From contig KL647314.1 of the NCBI GenBank assembly GCA_000727475.1, positions 252,352 through 316,351 of the forward strand: a stretch of DNA of 64,000 nt, given 5' to 3'. The stretch is from Sarcocystis neurona. Its lineage: Eukaryota > Apicomplexa > Conoidasida > Eucoccidiorida > Sarcocystidae. Positions 1 to 13,608 of this stretch are shown one piece after another. Below the pieces are notes generated by a model. The model saw only the letters and a list, made by a program, of their open reading frames with translations, made no database searches and was not told the origin of the DNA. Positions within the stretch are counted from its first letter, which is position 1. Every line of letters begins with the position of its first letter. Both the position numbers and the translations under genes were made by a program.

Positions 1-1372
1 CTGGGGTACGAGCCGGTCAACAATCATATTTCTTCCTCTTTCTTCAACAGAAACGTGCTGTTGCACGAATTGGCCCGTTGCGTCCCCTGGTCATTCTCTG
101 TTGTGACGCCTCTTCGCTGCGGCAGCAGGTTGCGCTCCTCGTAGTTCCCTCCTGCTGCGCCTTTTAGCTGCGGCAACCGCGTGTTGACTTCGTACGTATT
201 ATCCCCTACGCCTCTTAGCAGCTGCGGCCAGCAGCAGCAACAGCCCAGACCAACACGGCAGGTATACTACACAACAGCGGAAAAAGCAGCTCCATCAGCA
301 AGTTCTGCAGCCTGAACAGCAGCGGCCTGGACAGCGACCGCGCCACCTAGCAGCGGCAGTAGCCCAACAGGGGTAGGACGACCAGCATCGCCAAGGCAGC
401 AGCAGAGCAAACGCGACAACAGCGGGGGGCAGTAGGAGAGCAACAGCAGTAGCAGCAGCTCAGCGCGCGGCAGCAGCTCTGTGTACCAGCAGCAGCAGCG
501 ACACAGGAGCTGCAGCAGGGCGGCAGCGCCATCGCAACAGTGTAGCAAAACATCGCAGTACAGAAAGAGCAGAAGAGACTCTGTCGCAACGGCAGCAACA
601 TCGTCGCAGCAGCAATCGATTCAGCAGAATACCTCCAAGCAGCACTACGCAAGCGGGGACAGAGCAGCAGCACCAAAACAGTAGATCCATATGCAGATAC
701 ACGGACATATGAACAAACACACCTCTGGGTGTACGTCTGCAATGTGTGCATGAATTTTGAGGTGGATAGCCACGTATACATGTTTATATATATGTATATT
801 ATGGACCTACGGAGATGCACACGAGAGCCTACTTCTGCGTGTTCCCACAGAATCATATACGTCTCCGTAGAAGCTTGTGTGGGCGGGGCTATGCGGGTGT
901 ACATACATACACATATATATATATATATATATATGCACACACTCAGGGTCACACATAGAACGAGATATACATATACCTATGTATATATGTGCATATATAC
1001 GCATACGTTGATTTACACGTAAAATGATATATATGTATATATATATATATGTTTGTATACACACTTTTGTTGTGTATTCGGTCCTGTTGTGTAGATACAT
1101 TTTTGATAGACATTCCTCATATCTCTCTTTTTTTCTCGCTTTATCTATTTGAGCGTATGTGGATGAACTGACCGCACACATATAGGTCAGGGAGGGGGGG
1201 GTCTGTAGGAGCAACTCTCCATATCTTTTTGTGTATGTATATATATACATATATATACATGCTTGCGTCCGCATTATCGGCGTAGAAAACTTGCGTATGG
1301 TTGATGTGTACATGCATAAGCCTACAAATACTTTATGTACAGTATTCCTTGTTGTCCTGGATTTCTTCGCAG
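1..1372. other. Non-coding lead-in: intron of COQ8 with CAG tract and TA microsatellites
   Basis: No exon could be supported here. Positions 220-690 hold a dense plus-strand CAG/GCA tract without a conserved protein signal. Positions 780-1060 and 1220-1260 are TATA/TATG microsatellite. The next coding sequence is the COQ8 exon at 1373, and the exon before it (the part with the KxGQ and Ala-rich loops of the family) was not found, so this stretch is probably the 3' part of a long intron. A pyrimidine-rich acceptor-like site ends at position 50, but what follows does not match the family. Confidence 0.5.
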
Positions 1373-4300
1373 ATTCCCTTTGACGATTTGGCGGACTGCA
1401 TGCCCCAGGCAAGTGCCCACCCGAGTAGAAGGAGACGTCGCCATTCATTGCATACATAATACGTATACATCCGTCCGCAACCCCGTGTAATACCCTATAA
1501 ATAACTAAGCGTATACATATATATATATATATATATATATATTCTCGCGTGGACCCATGGGCCTCCATACCAGCCTACATATATATATGTATATATATAT
1601 ATATGTATAAGTAGTGTAGCATCTGTGTTCACAGGTACGTATATTTACACACGTATGTTTCTGTGTGAATACATCTCTGTGCGTCTTCGATAACGTCGTT
1701 CGCACGTGTCTCCGCATACACTCGCGCGTCCCTTTCCATATTAGGCAGTCGACCATATATATATATATATATATGTAGTGATGGGTATATGTACGTATAC
1801 ACTTTATATATGCATATACGTATGTATACGTATATACACAGGAGCTTATACGTCGGTTCGTGCGTCTGCCACTAGCCCTAGGACCGAATCTATTTGCAGT
1901 TGCTGCTGCTGGTGGTACTGTGACTGCTTTTGTTTCCCTGCAGGATACTCGCGACTCGATATGCGAGCGACTTTTGCGGCTGGTGCTTCGGGAGATCTTC
2001 ATCTACCGCCTGATGAACACGGTAATGCAGCCCCTACGCAGAGAAAAGAAGTTCTCTATTGTTGTTGTTGTTGTTGTTTGCCCTCTCCCGGGTCCCATGC
2101 TTTTGACACATACCGCTGCTGCTGCGGCTGCGACACCGGCTGCGGCCCTGTCTTCGTCTTTCTGCGGCTGCTGCTGGGGGGGTCTGTGCTGCGACGTTTC
2201 CTGGTGAGCTGTGCGTCGGTGCCGCTTCCTGGGCCGAACGCTGCTGCTTCTGCAGACTCCACGCTGCTACTGCTGGTGTGGCGCTCCGTTGCCTACAATC
2301 CTGTTGCTTTTGCTGCTGCACATGAGCAACAGGTGCTGAGGCTGCTACTGGTGCTCCAGTTCCGCCGCTGCGTGGAGGGGCGTGGTGCTGCTGCTGCTGC
2401 TGTTGGCCGGGGGCCGTCCCGCTGCTGACCGGGGGCGTCGTGGTGCTGCTGGCGCTCCCGCTGCGCTGCTGCTACTACTTTGCGTGAGCCAATGTGAAGA
2501 ATTTGGAGCAGCGCCCTGGTTGCTTGTTCCGGCTTGAATCTAGGTGGCTAGCGTGAACACGCGCCATGCCTTACTACTACCGCTAGGCAGCCTCGTCCTC
2601 CTTCACTGCCGCGCCGCCGTCTACTGTGCCTCTTGCTGTAAACTCTCTGTTGCTGTCTTCTGCTACGTCTGTCTCCCCGTAGCGCTGCCCGCTGCTGTGC
2701 CTCTTGCCTTACGTTCTCTGCTGTTTTCTTCTGTTACGTTTGTGTCCCTCCGTAGGACCCAAATCCGTCGAATTTCATTTATATTCCTCAACGAGAAGCC
2801 CTCGCTCTTATCGATTTTGGCGCAGGTGAACGCATGCAAAGTTCCGTCCCCACCTCTGTCTCTCTTCCTTTGTGAACCTGTCCGCCTGCTTCCCTGTGTG
2901 GGCGCAGGTGACGTTCTTCCCTGCCTGAAAGTCAAAGTATATACGTGTGTGGGGTGTACTGGCTTCTGTATGTATCTATGTATCTCAGTAAGCGTATATA
3001 GACATGTAGGGTTGAAGCGTGTGTATATCCATATGTCTGAATATATCTATCTTAATATGTGTGTATTGCTAATCTGTATACAACTAAATTGTGGATCTAC
3101 ATTTACATGTCTGCACATCTGTACATACCTACACCTGCATCAAAACAGTGTATCTATAGATGCACACGTGGGGTCTACATATAGAAACACGCATAGGACA
3201 TACGTATGGTTGTATGTATATGCGTATGCACGTCTTTATGTATGAATGTGCGTATGCGTGTGTGTGTATATGTGTGTATATCTATAATACGAGCTTAGAC
3301 GTACGTATATAGATAGATATGTACGTCTATGTATGTCGGTATGTACGTATATATATATATATATATTTGCATTTGTATGTAATTGCATGTGGTGGGACGA
3401 TATATCCGGAGTGTGTGGGTAAGTGTGTATAGGGCGAAGTAGGGAGGCGTTGGTCGGACTGCTGGGGAGAAGTTGAAAGGGAGAGAGAATGTTGTGGAGC
3501 AGGGGCCCCTCACCACTTCACGGATATTGTGGAAATTCTTGTTGAATACAAAGTGGAATTTTTCTACTCCGTCTGGATACTCGCCGTGCTGCGGCAATTG
3601 CTCCTGCAGGAAGAACCTTTGACAAGCAATTCACCGACAAATATCTCGGGCTGCTGCATGCGGCCGTGCAGCAGGTACGGGGATATTATCGGTGACGTCG
3701 ACAACTTCCTCATTTTCCCTGTGAAATAGCGTATCCACAAGATCTGGCAATTGAACCTACAAGCGTTGGTTCTTATAAATACGTACACATATACACATAT
3801 ATTTATATATATATATATATGTCTCTGTGTCCACGTCTGTCTGTGTCTGTCTGTCTCTCTCTGTGCTGATATGTCTACGCATATTTGTGCGTCGACACTG
3901 CTGTTCTCGCTTGCTGTTTCTTCGTCTCGCTCTTTTTTTTTTCCCTCTGGCTTTCTGTTTTTGTCTTCCTCTCCGTCATTGTCACTTACTTTAAATATGG
4001 ATGAATATGTAGCTACCCGCGTCTCCTATTCTCCGTGTCCCTGCTTTTTCACTCCCACCAAGAAGGCCGCAGCTTCTTCTACTTCTACGTTCCTCGCTGT
4101 CCTCACTTCCCCCACATTCGTGATACTTTAGTGCCACTTCCATAAACATATATATATATATATATATCTGTATGTAAATGTGTAGCTGTATATGGGCATA
4201 TATATATACATATACATGTATATGTATATGTATCATGCATATTGTACCCGTATGTAAAAAGCTAATACGGTATCACTCAGGTATCCTGGTGATAATAAGT

Positions 4301-4385
4301 ATTTCAACAGATATGGACGTACGTGTGGAGAGGGCGCCGCAAAGAAAGGCTGTTGCACGCGCCCCCTATGTAGGTGTAGAGATGG

Positions 4386-4419
<34 letters not shown>

Positions 4420-4517
4420 GGGAATAGAGACACATAGTATGTATTGGGATCCTGTTGTGTGTACACAGACAAATTTGCCTTCAGGTGTGCTCGTACACAC
4501 ATACATACATATATATT

Positions 4518-4548
<31 letters not shown>

Positions 4549-7046
4549 GGTGTGCCCGTACATGTATCTATCTATCTATATACATGTATATATATACATG
4601 GGTATGTATCAATATTCAAATATATATATATATATATATGTATACATACATATAGGGGTACTCTGCAGATACATCTGCTTCCACCACGGTGCTGTAGAAG
4701 TACGCGTCTGCTGAGAATTTCAGAGGTTTCGTTCGATGATTTGGCTGCCAGCATCTGTAGAAGCTGCTGCTCGTTGTGCTGCTAACGGCTCGCAGGACAC
4801 GGAGACCGTAGAGCGGGTCGCAGGGGAAATCGGATTTTTCGGCAGAAGCTCCTCACGCGCATTTCTCGTGGCGCAGAGAAACGTCTTCTTCGCTTTCGCG
4901 TATTGCTTCCGACCCCAGCAGGTGCTTCTGCTTGTACCACTGCATCAGAATTAGTGCATCACTCACATATATATATATATATACATAATTTTTCTCGTAT
5001 TATTACGGCATTCATACGTATGTGTCTCTTTCTCTCTACGTATATGTATATGCATTTATATGGTAGACTTACACCCATGTCTCTGTTGTGTAGCTCTCCA
5101 GATGCGCATCAGTACGTGTACATACCTGTCTCTCTCTCTCTGTACATATATACACATATGCGTATGCAGATATACCCGTCCCTATGCTCTGTAGCTCCGG
5201 GCTATATTACTGTTCGCGTACGTGCACACATCCATGTATATATATATATATATATGTTCACCTCCAGATGTACTTTGTAGCTGCTTGACCAACACATGTG
5301 CCTGTCTCTCTACTCTTATGTGTATTGCGCCTCTCTGATTCATTTCTCTCCTAATCTCTGCTAATCTCCTGAAACATATATATATATATATATATATTCA
5401 TTCTTACTGCAATAGGTCTCACACTTTCTACAGATTTTCTGTGTTCAAGAATATATGCATATGTTCATATTTATAGATATATAGCAGAATTTCTTAAGTG
5501 TGTGCGTCGATCAGATGTAGCCACGCCTAGTAGGGTGGGTCACACGTCAGTTCATAGGTATATTACACGAATTTCACTTACGTGTGTATTTACTGCGTAC
5601 TCGTCCCAGTACGTGTATACTCGTGTACGGATGTTGGGATATATAGCTGGGTAGAGGCCTGTGTGTATGTATGAAGTGGGTGTGTATAGATTGCTGGATG
5701 TATGTGGGTTAAGTTCCGTGTATTTGTAAATGTATTAGATTCATGTGTAGAGATTTGTGAACACATATCCATACACGCGTAGGATTTCTCTGTCTCTCTG
5801 TGTCTGTCCCTCTCTCTGTCTCACTTTGCATACATATATGTATATAATGTAGGTATATATATTTGTACATATATGTATTGATAGACACCTGTACTTCTAT
5901 ATGTGTAGGGCACATTTGCATGCCTATATATATATATATATATATATGAATGGTGTGTTTTTATGTGGAACCAGGAGTGTACCTTCATGGTGTCTGTGTG
6001 TATTTCTATGTGTGTGGGATGTACGTGCACAGATTTAGGGCTATACACTCATAGAAATCAGCTTTCCTATATATGTGTGATATATATATGTGTGTGTGTA
6101 GACGTACCGACATACATATATATATATATCTGTATGCGCAGATAGAATACACATGTACCAAACATATATCTGTATGTATATATATATATATGCATACAGA
6201 TCTCTACCTGTCCACATATATGTATGCGTATATATTGTGTATGTGTATGATATGGATGTATATAGTTGTTTGTGTATTTCTGCGTACGAGTGTGTGTGTT
6301 TGTCTATATATAGAGAATGTGCCTGTATACGTTCTTTGTGTGTTTGAGCCTGCGTCCCTTTTTCTCGACATTGGTGGATGAACGGCGACGACGGTGCTGC
6401 TGCAGCCCTCTGCACTTCCTCTGACTCCGCGCGCCTCCGCCTTTACTTCCCAGCGACGGAAGTGTTGTCGTTCTGTGCTTCTATATGCGTCTATTAACGT
6501 GTGCTGTCCTGCATCTCATGTGCTTCTACATACATTTATTAATGTCTGCTGTCATGCATGTCACCCCTCGATGCGTCTCCGCATTTTCTGCTGTCTGTCC
6601 CTCTCCTCTCTGTCTCTCTTGTCGGCCAGTACCTATGACGCGACTCCCTTGATGTGTTTTTGTTGCTCGGTCTCTATACGTGCCCGCACGTGTGCACAGG
6701 ACAATATTAATCGATGTTTATCTACAAATATACCTACGTTGTGTATGTGTACTTCTGTGTATCCCCCAGTCCTATGTGCATGCATATATATGTATGTGTG
6801 TATGGAAAGGATGCGTGCTGCTTGTATGGACGCATTTGCGTAGGGGACATGTGAAACAGACAACGGATGTACCGCGGGGACGACGCGCTCTCCACCCGCG
6901 GCCATTTTGCATATCTCTCTTTTGATCCATTCATCTACCTCGACGTTCCTTCTGTAAATCACTTCCACATACGTATGCATATACGTGTACACGTATATAT
7001 ATATATATATATATATCGCCTACATAGGTACATATATATATATATG

Positions 7047-7079
<33 letters not shown>

Positions 7080-9858
7080 TATATATGTTTTGCGATGCGT
7101 GAAGAGCCCTCTTTGTATCTGCCGTTGAGAGGCTTCTGTTGCAGGGTGTGGGTGTGTTGGGATTCGTCGGATGTTGCTGTTGTGTCGGCGCCAACATACT
7201 CCAGCGGTTCGCGGCAGTGTGGTCATCTCCCTGCGTGCTTTACCTGTTACTTTATTCTCTCTCTCTCTTTTCCTATATACATATTAATATATACATATAT
7301 TCTGCGATGCACGTGTGCATTCCCGTGTGTGGAGACCAGATCAAGAGAAGTAGGTAGAACGCGTGAGACATAGTAGTGTTCAAGGAGCGGCACAGCGTAG
7401 CCTTTGCGTTCCGTCCTTTCTGCGTGCTCCGTACATGTCCAAATGAACGTGTGAGCTACCTCATTTTCTTTGTAGAACCCCGTCTGTCAATCTGTAAAGT
7501 CTGCTCCTAGAAAGCGCTTTCACAACATATACGTACATATATATATATATATATATATATACGTATGTGTTCCTATAATCTATACAACGTGACACAAGCA
7601 AGCGGCAGCAACGAGCTTGTAGCTGCTGCCGCGCATGTGTGTTGGTGAGCAGCTCTGACTGCTGCTGATACGTGAGGGGAATGTAGGGGCTTTCTAACGA
7701 CGTCGACGAGGCCTGCGTTTCTGGGTGATAGCAGCGACGTGTGGAGCTGCTGCATGCATGTCGTCTAGTCCTGCACCTATGTAATCCGCCTGCGCGGGCC
7801 TTCAGGAAAGACGCTGCAGCCATCTGCAAGCTGTATGCAGCAGCTGCACCAGCGGCGAATAGTCGCTCGCACCTGTACGAAAATGGACCTGCACGTCTAC
7901 ATACGAATGTATACTACACATATGCATACACACGTATGTATATGTATATATATATATGCAAGTAGGACAGTTTGTTACGAACTTGTGACTATCGTTTATG
8001 CAGCTGCTGCTGCGCTTGAGTGTGTCTTTTAATGAGCAGCTGCATCCGGGACTAGTAGTCGCCGCTGCAGGGCACGCCAATAGTGAAACCGATGTGCCAG
8101 CTGCTTTCTCCGCGCCTGCGCCTCCGTGCGGCCTGGCGACCGTCTGTGTCGCTACTTCAGTTTAGATGTAAATAACATTCCAAAATTCCTTATCCCTGCG
8201 CCTCCCCCTTCCCCCTGTCCTCTGAAAATGCCTACGTATATGTGTATATATATATACACACATATGTGTTCGAATGTATAAAATGTATATGTATGTCTCT
8301 GTTTATATGTGTATATTCAGAGAGAAGAACGAAGACAATGTATATAATACGCAGTAGGCTGTTGCAGAGACGGGGATGCAGGGATGCATACATTGTATGT
8401 GATTTGTCCAGAGACAGAAGTTTCGCGGAGAGCGCAGGGTGCTGCATGCAGGTGCCTGGCGCCCTATATTCCTTCAAGGATTCTCGAGTATTCGCGCAGC
8501 TGCAGCAGGAGATGCAGGAAGTCATGCGTAACCGCGAGAGACCCCCGCCGCCCGAAATTTATTCTCTTCATAGGAAACTCGCAGGTACGGATCTCTGCGA
8601 CGCCTTTTTCTGTGATACTGACGCTCCTGCTGCTGCTACTGCCTCCTGCGCGGGCTATTTTTTGTTAGTGCGCGTATACGCATCTGCCTGTCTAGACGAA
8701 CAAGTAATGTACGCCGACATGCATTTGTGCGTGTCCATATGCATATGGTATTGGTAGATAGATTAATAGATGGGGAAGTAGACCAATAGGGATATAGGTA
8801 AACAGGTGGATGGATAGGTGGATAGATAAGTAGATAGATATATAGAGGTAGATCGGTAGATGTGTGGGCAGATAGATAGATAAGTAGATGGGTAGAGAGA
8901 TAGGGAGATGGATAGATAGGTAGATATATAGGTAGGTAGATCGATACATAGGTATGTATGAACGCCTATCCTTCTTGGGGTGCCAGGCATCTCTCACCGG
9001 ATGAATGCGTCTTCTTTGCGACTGCATATATATATATATATATGTATGTATATATATGTATATTTATACACGTGTGACGCTGTACGTGTGCGTACGTGTA
9101 TATCTTATGGAGTCTTCCAAGCAGCTGCTGTCTCGTTCTTGCCCATATATGTATAAACGTATATGTGCGGGTCTGTGTCTCTATTTTTCTGCTGTGTGTA
9201 CGCACGTAGGCCTATCTTTGTGAACAGCAGCGTACTGCAGGCAGTTCTGAAGCTACTGCGGTGCACCTCCTTGCATTTGTGTTGGTCTTATGGCGCGATG
9301 CGTTTGCCATCTGCAGGGTGCTTCCTACTCTGCGCGAAACTACGTGGGAGAGTGGATACGCCGAAGGTATGTTATATCTTGCTGCTGCTGTTGTCCAAGC
9401 GGTGCCGTGTGATGGAACAATAGCCACGCGTGTTCACATATTTACATATATATATATATATCTCCATGTCTACGCGCCTGGATCAAATGCAAATAGCAGC
9501 AAATATATGTATATATATATATGCGTATGTGTAAACACATTCCTGAGGATATATATATGTCTGTGCCTGTACTGGATGTTAGCGGTTACAAACGTGCACG
9601 TGCCTGTCTGCCTGTGTGTGCGTATATATATATATATATACACACCTATATGCATATATATACATATATATTTATATCCAGGGGAACGCAGCAACAAATA
9701 TGCGTATCTCTCTGTATATATATATATATACATACATACATATATGGACACTTGTGTGTACGTCCGGTTATCTGTCTCTATGTGGTAGTGTTGTAGGAAA
9801 GCAGCTGCGGGGGTCCACGTGGTGTGTATACGTGAAGGGCGTGTATCGAGCTCTTTAG
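1373..9858 (+). CDS. COQ8: COQ8/ABC1 atypical kinase, C-terminal half (5' end outside window)
   Basis: UbiB/ABC1-family atypical kinase-like ATPase that supports ubiquinone synthesis, normally on the mitochondrial inner membrane. Exons joining in phase: 1373-1408, 1944-2021, 2756-2825, 3610-3674, 4796-4921, 8452-8584, 9317-9366 and, tentatively, 9805-9858 (stop at 9856). The joined protein follows the family in order: a G-[IV]-P-[FL]-D region (IPFDDLADCMPQ), the LREIFIYRLMNT helix, TDPNPSNF, the metal-binding LALIDFGA, the FTDKYLGLLHAAV helix, DTETVERVAGEIGFF, and the C-terminal PPPPEIYSLHRKLAG/CFLLCAKL block. The DFG aspartate and the preceding asparagine are kept; the family Trp of DPNW is Pro here. 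The first intron uses a GC donor at 1409. About 150 N-terminal residues or more lie upstream. Identity is firm; the last exon is weak because its acceptor is poor. Confidence 0.88.
4922..8451 (+). other. 3.5-kb COQ8 intron rich in microsatellites
   Basis: The interval lies between two exons whose phases match (both phase 0). It holds many (TA)n blocks, for example 4966-4982, 5246-5254, 5384-5396, 5932-5947, 6997-7016 and 7539-7561, separated by degenerate TATGTA/CATACA sequence. A more GC-rich patch at 6380-6850 and CAG-rich patches at 7600-7860 have open frames, but no conserved signal and no neighbouring splice sites in phase. I see no separate gene. Confidence 0.6.
8757..8955. repeat. Imperfect GATA/GATAGG tetranucleotide array
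   Basis: About 200 bases of TAGATAGA/GATAGG/GTAGAT units with many single-base variants, inside the COQ8 intron between exons 8452-8584 and 9317-9366. Its complement resembles the TATC array at 34985-35410. The tyrosine/serine/leucine-rich open frames read through it are repeat artefacts. Confidence 0.8.
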
Positions 9859-11030
9859 ACGTTATCGTTTTTTCACTGTTTCGACTTTTCATATGCTTTG
9901 TAAGAAGACTCTGCTCTCCAGCGCGTCGTCCCATATTTATTCCGGACGTGCGCTGCCGCAAACGCTGTACGTGCGGCACGCCTGCGCATGGCAACGGCAG
10001 AGTAGGTGGCAAAAAAAGTGCAGGTCTCTTCACCCCTCTTCACGACTGACACACATTCACCTGCGCGCGCACGTATTTAACAACACTCATCCGAAGTTAT
10101 ATATTTCGTCTGTCCGCCCCCTTAGTTATACGAATCCTACCAATATGTATATACATATATATACATATATATTTATATACAGATGTACAGGCACATATAT
10201 TTTTACGTATGTACATGCGTACGCAGTTATAAACGGTGCGTCCGAGTCGCTACATGTTCACATATATATATACATATGTTGCTTTGTCTTCTTCTCAGTC
10301 GAGCTGGTTAAGTACATGATTAGCTTGTTGTAAATAAGAGAGTGGCGTCTGATTGTGAGTCCATAGAAACGTGGGAGACACCAAGAGTAGCATCAACACA
10401 TGGATCGTGAGACGATGACCTGAAAGACGTCTGGGATGAATTACTCTGTGTAGACGGTGTTCCATTTGTATTTACACATGTATGTGTTTGTGCATGAATA
10501 TGTCCTGCTGTATTGTAAAGGACTATTTGACCGACGTAGTGGTTGGGTAGCACCTGACGACTCATCGACTCCTCGAAAGCGTGCTGTTGGTAGTGATCTT
10601 TTTGCATGCCAGGGTTGCTTCGTTTCGTAGATAAGCTGCACATTGGTTCGCCCACATACGTATATATATATATATATATACGTAGACGTACACACATGTC
10701 TACAGGTCTTCTACCAACTACATATATATATATATAGGTATACATCTGGATGGTTTGACTTTTCTCAGCACACGTCACTGCTACACAAACACGTAAGCGA
10801 ATATGGATGCGTACATGCGTGTCTGAAATCTTCCTTCCCCCTCCATATCCATCTTTATCCCTTTCTATATAATATGCATATGTGTACACGAGAAAATTTC
10901 TTCGTTCCTCATGATATACGCTCACCTCCAACTGGTAATACCGTATACGTGCACGCACCGAACATGAAGTCGTCGCCAGTTTACACATCCTCGTGTTTCG
11001 AGGAGGACCGGCTTCCCCTTTTCTTGAATC
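9859..11030. other. Intergenic stretch between COQ8 and the next plus-strand gene
   Basis: Microsatellite-rich at 10140-10280 and 10660-10735. The only protein-like frame is on the minus strand: an ATG at 10607 opens 95 codons to a stop at 10320, rich in Ser, Thr, His and Gln. It has no recognised domain and no clear splice sites, so it could be a small gene, a terminal exon, or chance. Nothing else is supported. Confidence 0.35.
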
Positions 11031-11546
11031 ATGGACGGGCAAAGCGTCTTTGATGTGGACTCGTTGGTGGTGCCCCCGAAGCTGCTGCTTGGTGAGCAAT
11101 GACGACGCAACTACTGCTGCTGCTGCTGCTGACGGTGCTCGTGTTGTTGGTGCTGCTGCTGGTGCTTCTGTGGGTGCTGCTTTTGCGCGTGCATCGCAGC
11201 TGTTTGAAGAGACCCTGCAGAAGCATCGCTCAATGCAGCAATGAGTAAAAACCCCCGTACATCTTGTGTGCCGATATGGAAAAAGGTAATACCGCTTTCA
11301 CACGAATTTTGCTTGCCTCCCAACAAAAAAGTTACAGAAGACGAGGCACGTCTTCCGTCCTCGTTTCTTGGGTTTTTCCTCCTCTGTTTTGATGTTGTCT
11401 CTTTCATGAAGTGTGCGCAATCCAGTAGTAAAGGTGTGTTAGACACGTGCAACGATACACGACGCAGCAACCCGGGAGGAGTACAATTTGATTCCTGCAG
11501 CAGTTGGTCTGCAGCATTCCCCTTTGATTCTGGGAGTGGCGTACTG
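11031..11546 (+). CDS. Unidentified gene, first four exons
   Basis: An ATG at 11031 starts MDGQSVFDVDSLVVPPKLLL and ends at a good donor (TTG/GTGAGC) after 11091. In-phase exons follow at 11221-11285 (reading NPRTSCVPIWKK at its end), a 22-base micro-exon 11412-11433, and 11468-11546 (TREEYNLIPAAVGLQHSPLI, then LGVAY) with donor CTG/GTGAGA. Aromatic residues and the absence of triplet-repeat bias make this read like real protein, but I do not recognise the family. A further protein-like exon may lie at 11815-11973 (DQPRFYLNDERRTWLAST), but its entry phase does not match the exit phase of the fourth exon, so an exon is missing or one call is wrong. The 3' end is not resolved. Confidence 0.5.
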
Positions 11547-12167
11547 GTGAGACGTGCATCTGCATATGCATAAGGAGTGCGTAGATGTAAGACATGAACT
11601 GTCAACGCGTGCGTGGAGGAACCCGCATGTTAATACGTACATATTACGTGAATTACCAGTGTATCATTATGCGTGTATATTTGTATGTATCTGTATGTAT
11701 ATGTGTACTCATGTATGTACGTATCTGTCTATGTACATTAATATGTACATGTGTGTATATATCTAGATAAAGCTGGCTGTATATGTGTTCGCCGATGTGC
11801 GCGTCTACGCGCAGTAGAGTACGAACTCGCGTCCTTGAATGTGCGAGTTCATGTGCGTGACCAGCCACGTTTCTACTTGAATGACGAGCGAAGAACCTGG
11901 CTGGCATCTACGCATAACCGTGTTGCCCTCACACTCCTTAATAACGACGTCAGCTACTTACGCATTTGTACTGGTGTATATATGTACACACACACACACA
12001 CAACCACACACGTGGGAGCCGTTCACACGCTCTGAGCACGCGCGTGTCCTCTTGTCCACACAAACACACATATACGCACACAGCCAGACAAGTGTTCACA
12101 TTCGAGCGTAAACTAACACCCACTACGTGCCTGGTGTCGCATACTGCTCTCCGGCGCGTGGGGAGAT

Positions 12168-13280
12168 CTACGCGCGGATACACACACGCGTGGGGTGGGG
12201 AGAAGACGGCGTGAGCAGCGTGTCGTCGTTCGCAAAGACGAGGAGTCGTGCCGCCAAGTTGCCCTTCCGAAGCGCCTGGGCACTGGCAATGAAACCACCG
12301 GCACTCGCCTGCTTCACGGGGTCCTGAGATGATAAAGGCCGCAAGCGGCGTTTCACGTGGAGGATAGTGACACTATATTTTAGCAGTAAAGCCAAAAATG
12401 TTGCATGCAGCAGCTCCTCAAAAAACGCTCGGAGGAGACGCAGAGTCTCCCCGATTAAGCGCGTCTCGTTTTTCTCTCTCCGGTCGTGTGCACGAAAAGT
12501 AGCGACCACGCGGGCGTACATAACAGCGTGCGCGTACGCAGCTATGATGTGCGTATCGGTATACGTATCTTTGACGTGTGCCAGGACATGAATACCAGCA
12601 ATGCAACAACCATTCCACACGCTTCCTCCACACGTAAATATACACAGGTACGTACATATATTAGATATATATGTGTGTTCACATATGTAATGTATCTCGA
12701 CGTGTATGCCCGCAATGATACGCATGTATACATACAGTGAAACATCTACCTATCCATGTACCTAGGCATATGTCTGCATATATATGTATATATGTATTTC
12801 TGTGTATATCCACGATAATACGCATACACATGTATATATATATATATATGCGCATGTATACAGCAAAACATCTACCTACCTATGTATCCACAGATACATG
12901 CATATATTTCTGTTCACAGTTATGTGAAGACGCACATAGGCGTACACATCGAAACGTAATCATAGACGTGCACGCGGATGAATGGAGACGGAGAGACACG
13001 CGCACGAGTTCATTTATGTAACGCCAAAAATTCTCCTCGTTGCGTCGTCGTCGTTCGCCTCCTCCTCTTCTGTCGACGTCTCTCGGACACCTGCACCGGC
13101 GAAACATCGCCCACGTGCGCGGGTACAAAAAATTTCCACCGGGCAGCTGCCGTACTTCTGCACTGAGCCGGAGAGGGCGCCAGGGATCAACTGGTCAGCA
13201 AGCCTTACCAGGACGCAAGGACGTCGGCTTAAATTCTGACTACTACTACTACTGCTGCTGCTGCGTATAAATATCTTCTG
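12168..13280 (-). CDS. Unidentified gene, last three exons
   Basis: Three minus-strand exons join in phase 0: 13280-13209, 13162-13091 and 12323-12168 (stop at 12168). The first two are each 72 bases and are separated by a very short 46-base intron with a strong donor (CTG/GTAAGG) and a pyrimidine-rich acceptor. The first ends in QNLSRRPCVL after a serine run made of AGC then AGT codons. The second includes ARWKFFVPAHVGDVSPVQ. The third begins DPVKQASAGGFIASAQAL and is rich in Ala and Leu. No domain is recognised. The start was not found; upstream sequence is squeezed between this gene and the end of BDP1 at 13609. The opposite strand is also open through parts of this region, but without matching splice sites. 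Confidence 0.45.
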
Positions 13281-13608
13281 CTGAAGAGAGGAGGAGAAGT
13301 GCAGTCGAAAAACGATGGCCTCCTCCTCACCTGCAAGCCTCTTACATATCCGTCCCAACAGCGTTCCACCGCCTACATAGATATATATGTGTGTGCAAGG
13401 GTTTCGGGCTCTGCAAGTATATAGGAAAAACGCCGCCCCTGGCCCATTTTCTTCTTCTTTTTCATATAGATATTGCACGGAAGCGCGGGCACGTAAACGC
13501 GTAGTGCTCGCATGCAGTAGCCGAAAAGAAATGTGAACCTACATATATATATATATATGCGTACACGTGTAGCTGCTGCTGCAATAGGCGGAGGCGCAGT
13601 CCTGCTGT

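Noticed and set aside
347..1568. Open frames rich in Tyr-Ile-Tyr-Ile or Val-Cys on both strands
   Set aside because: They are translations of (TA)n, TATG and GTAT microsatellites, which recur in every intron and spacer; no family or splice support.
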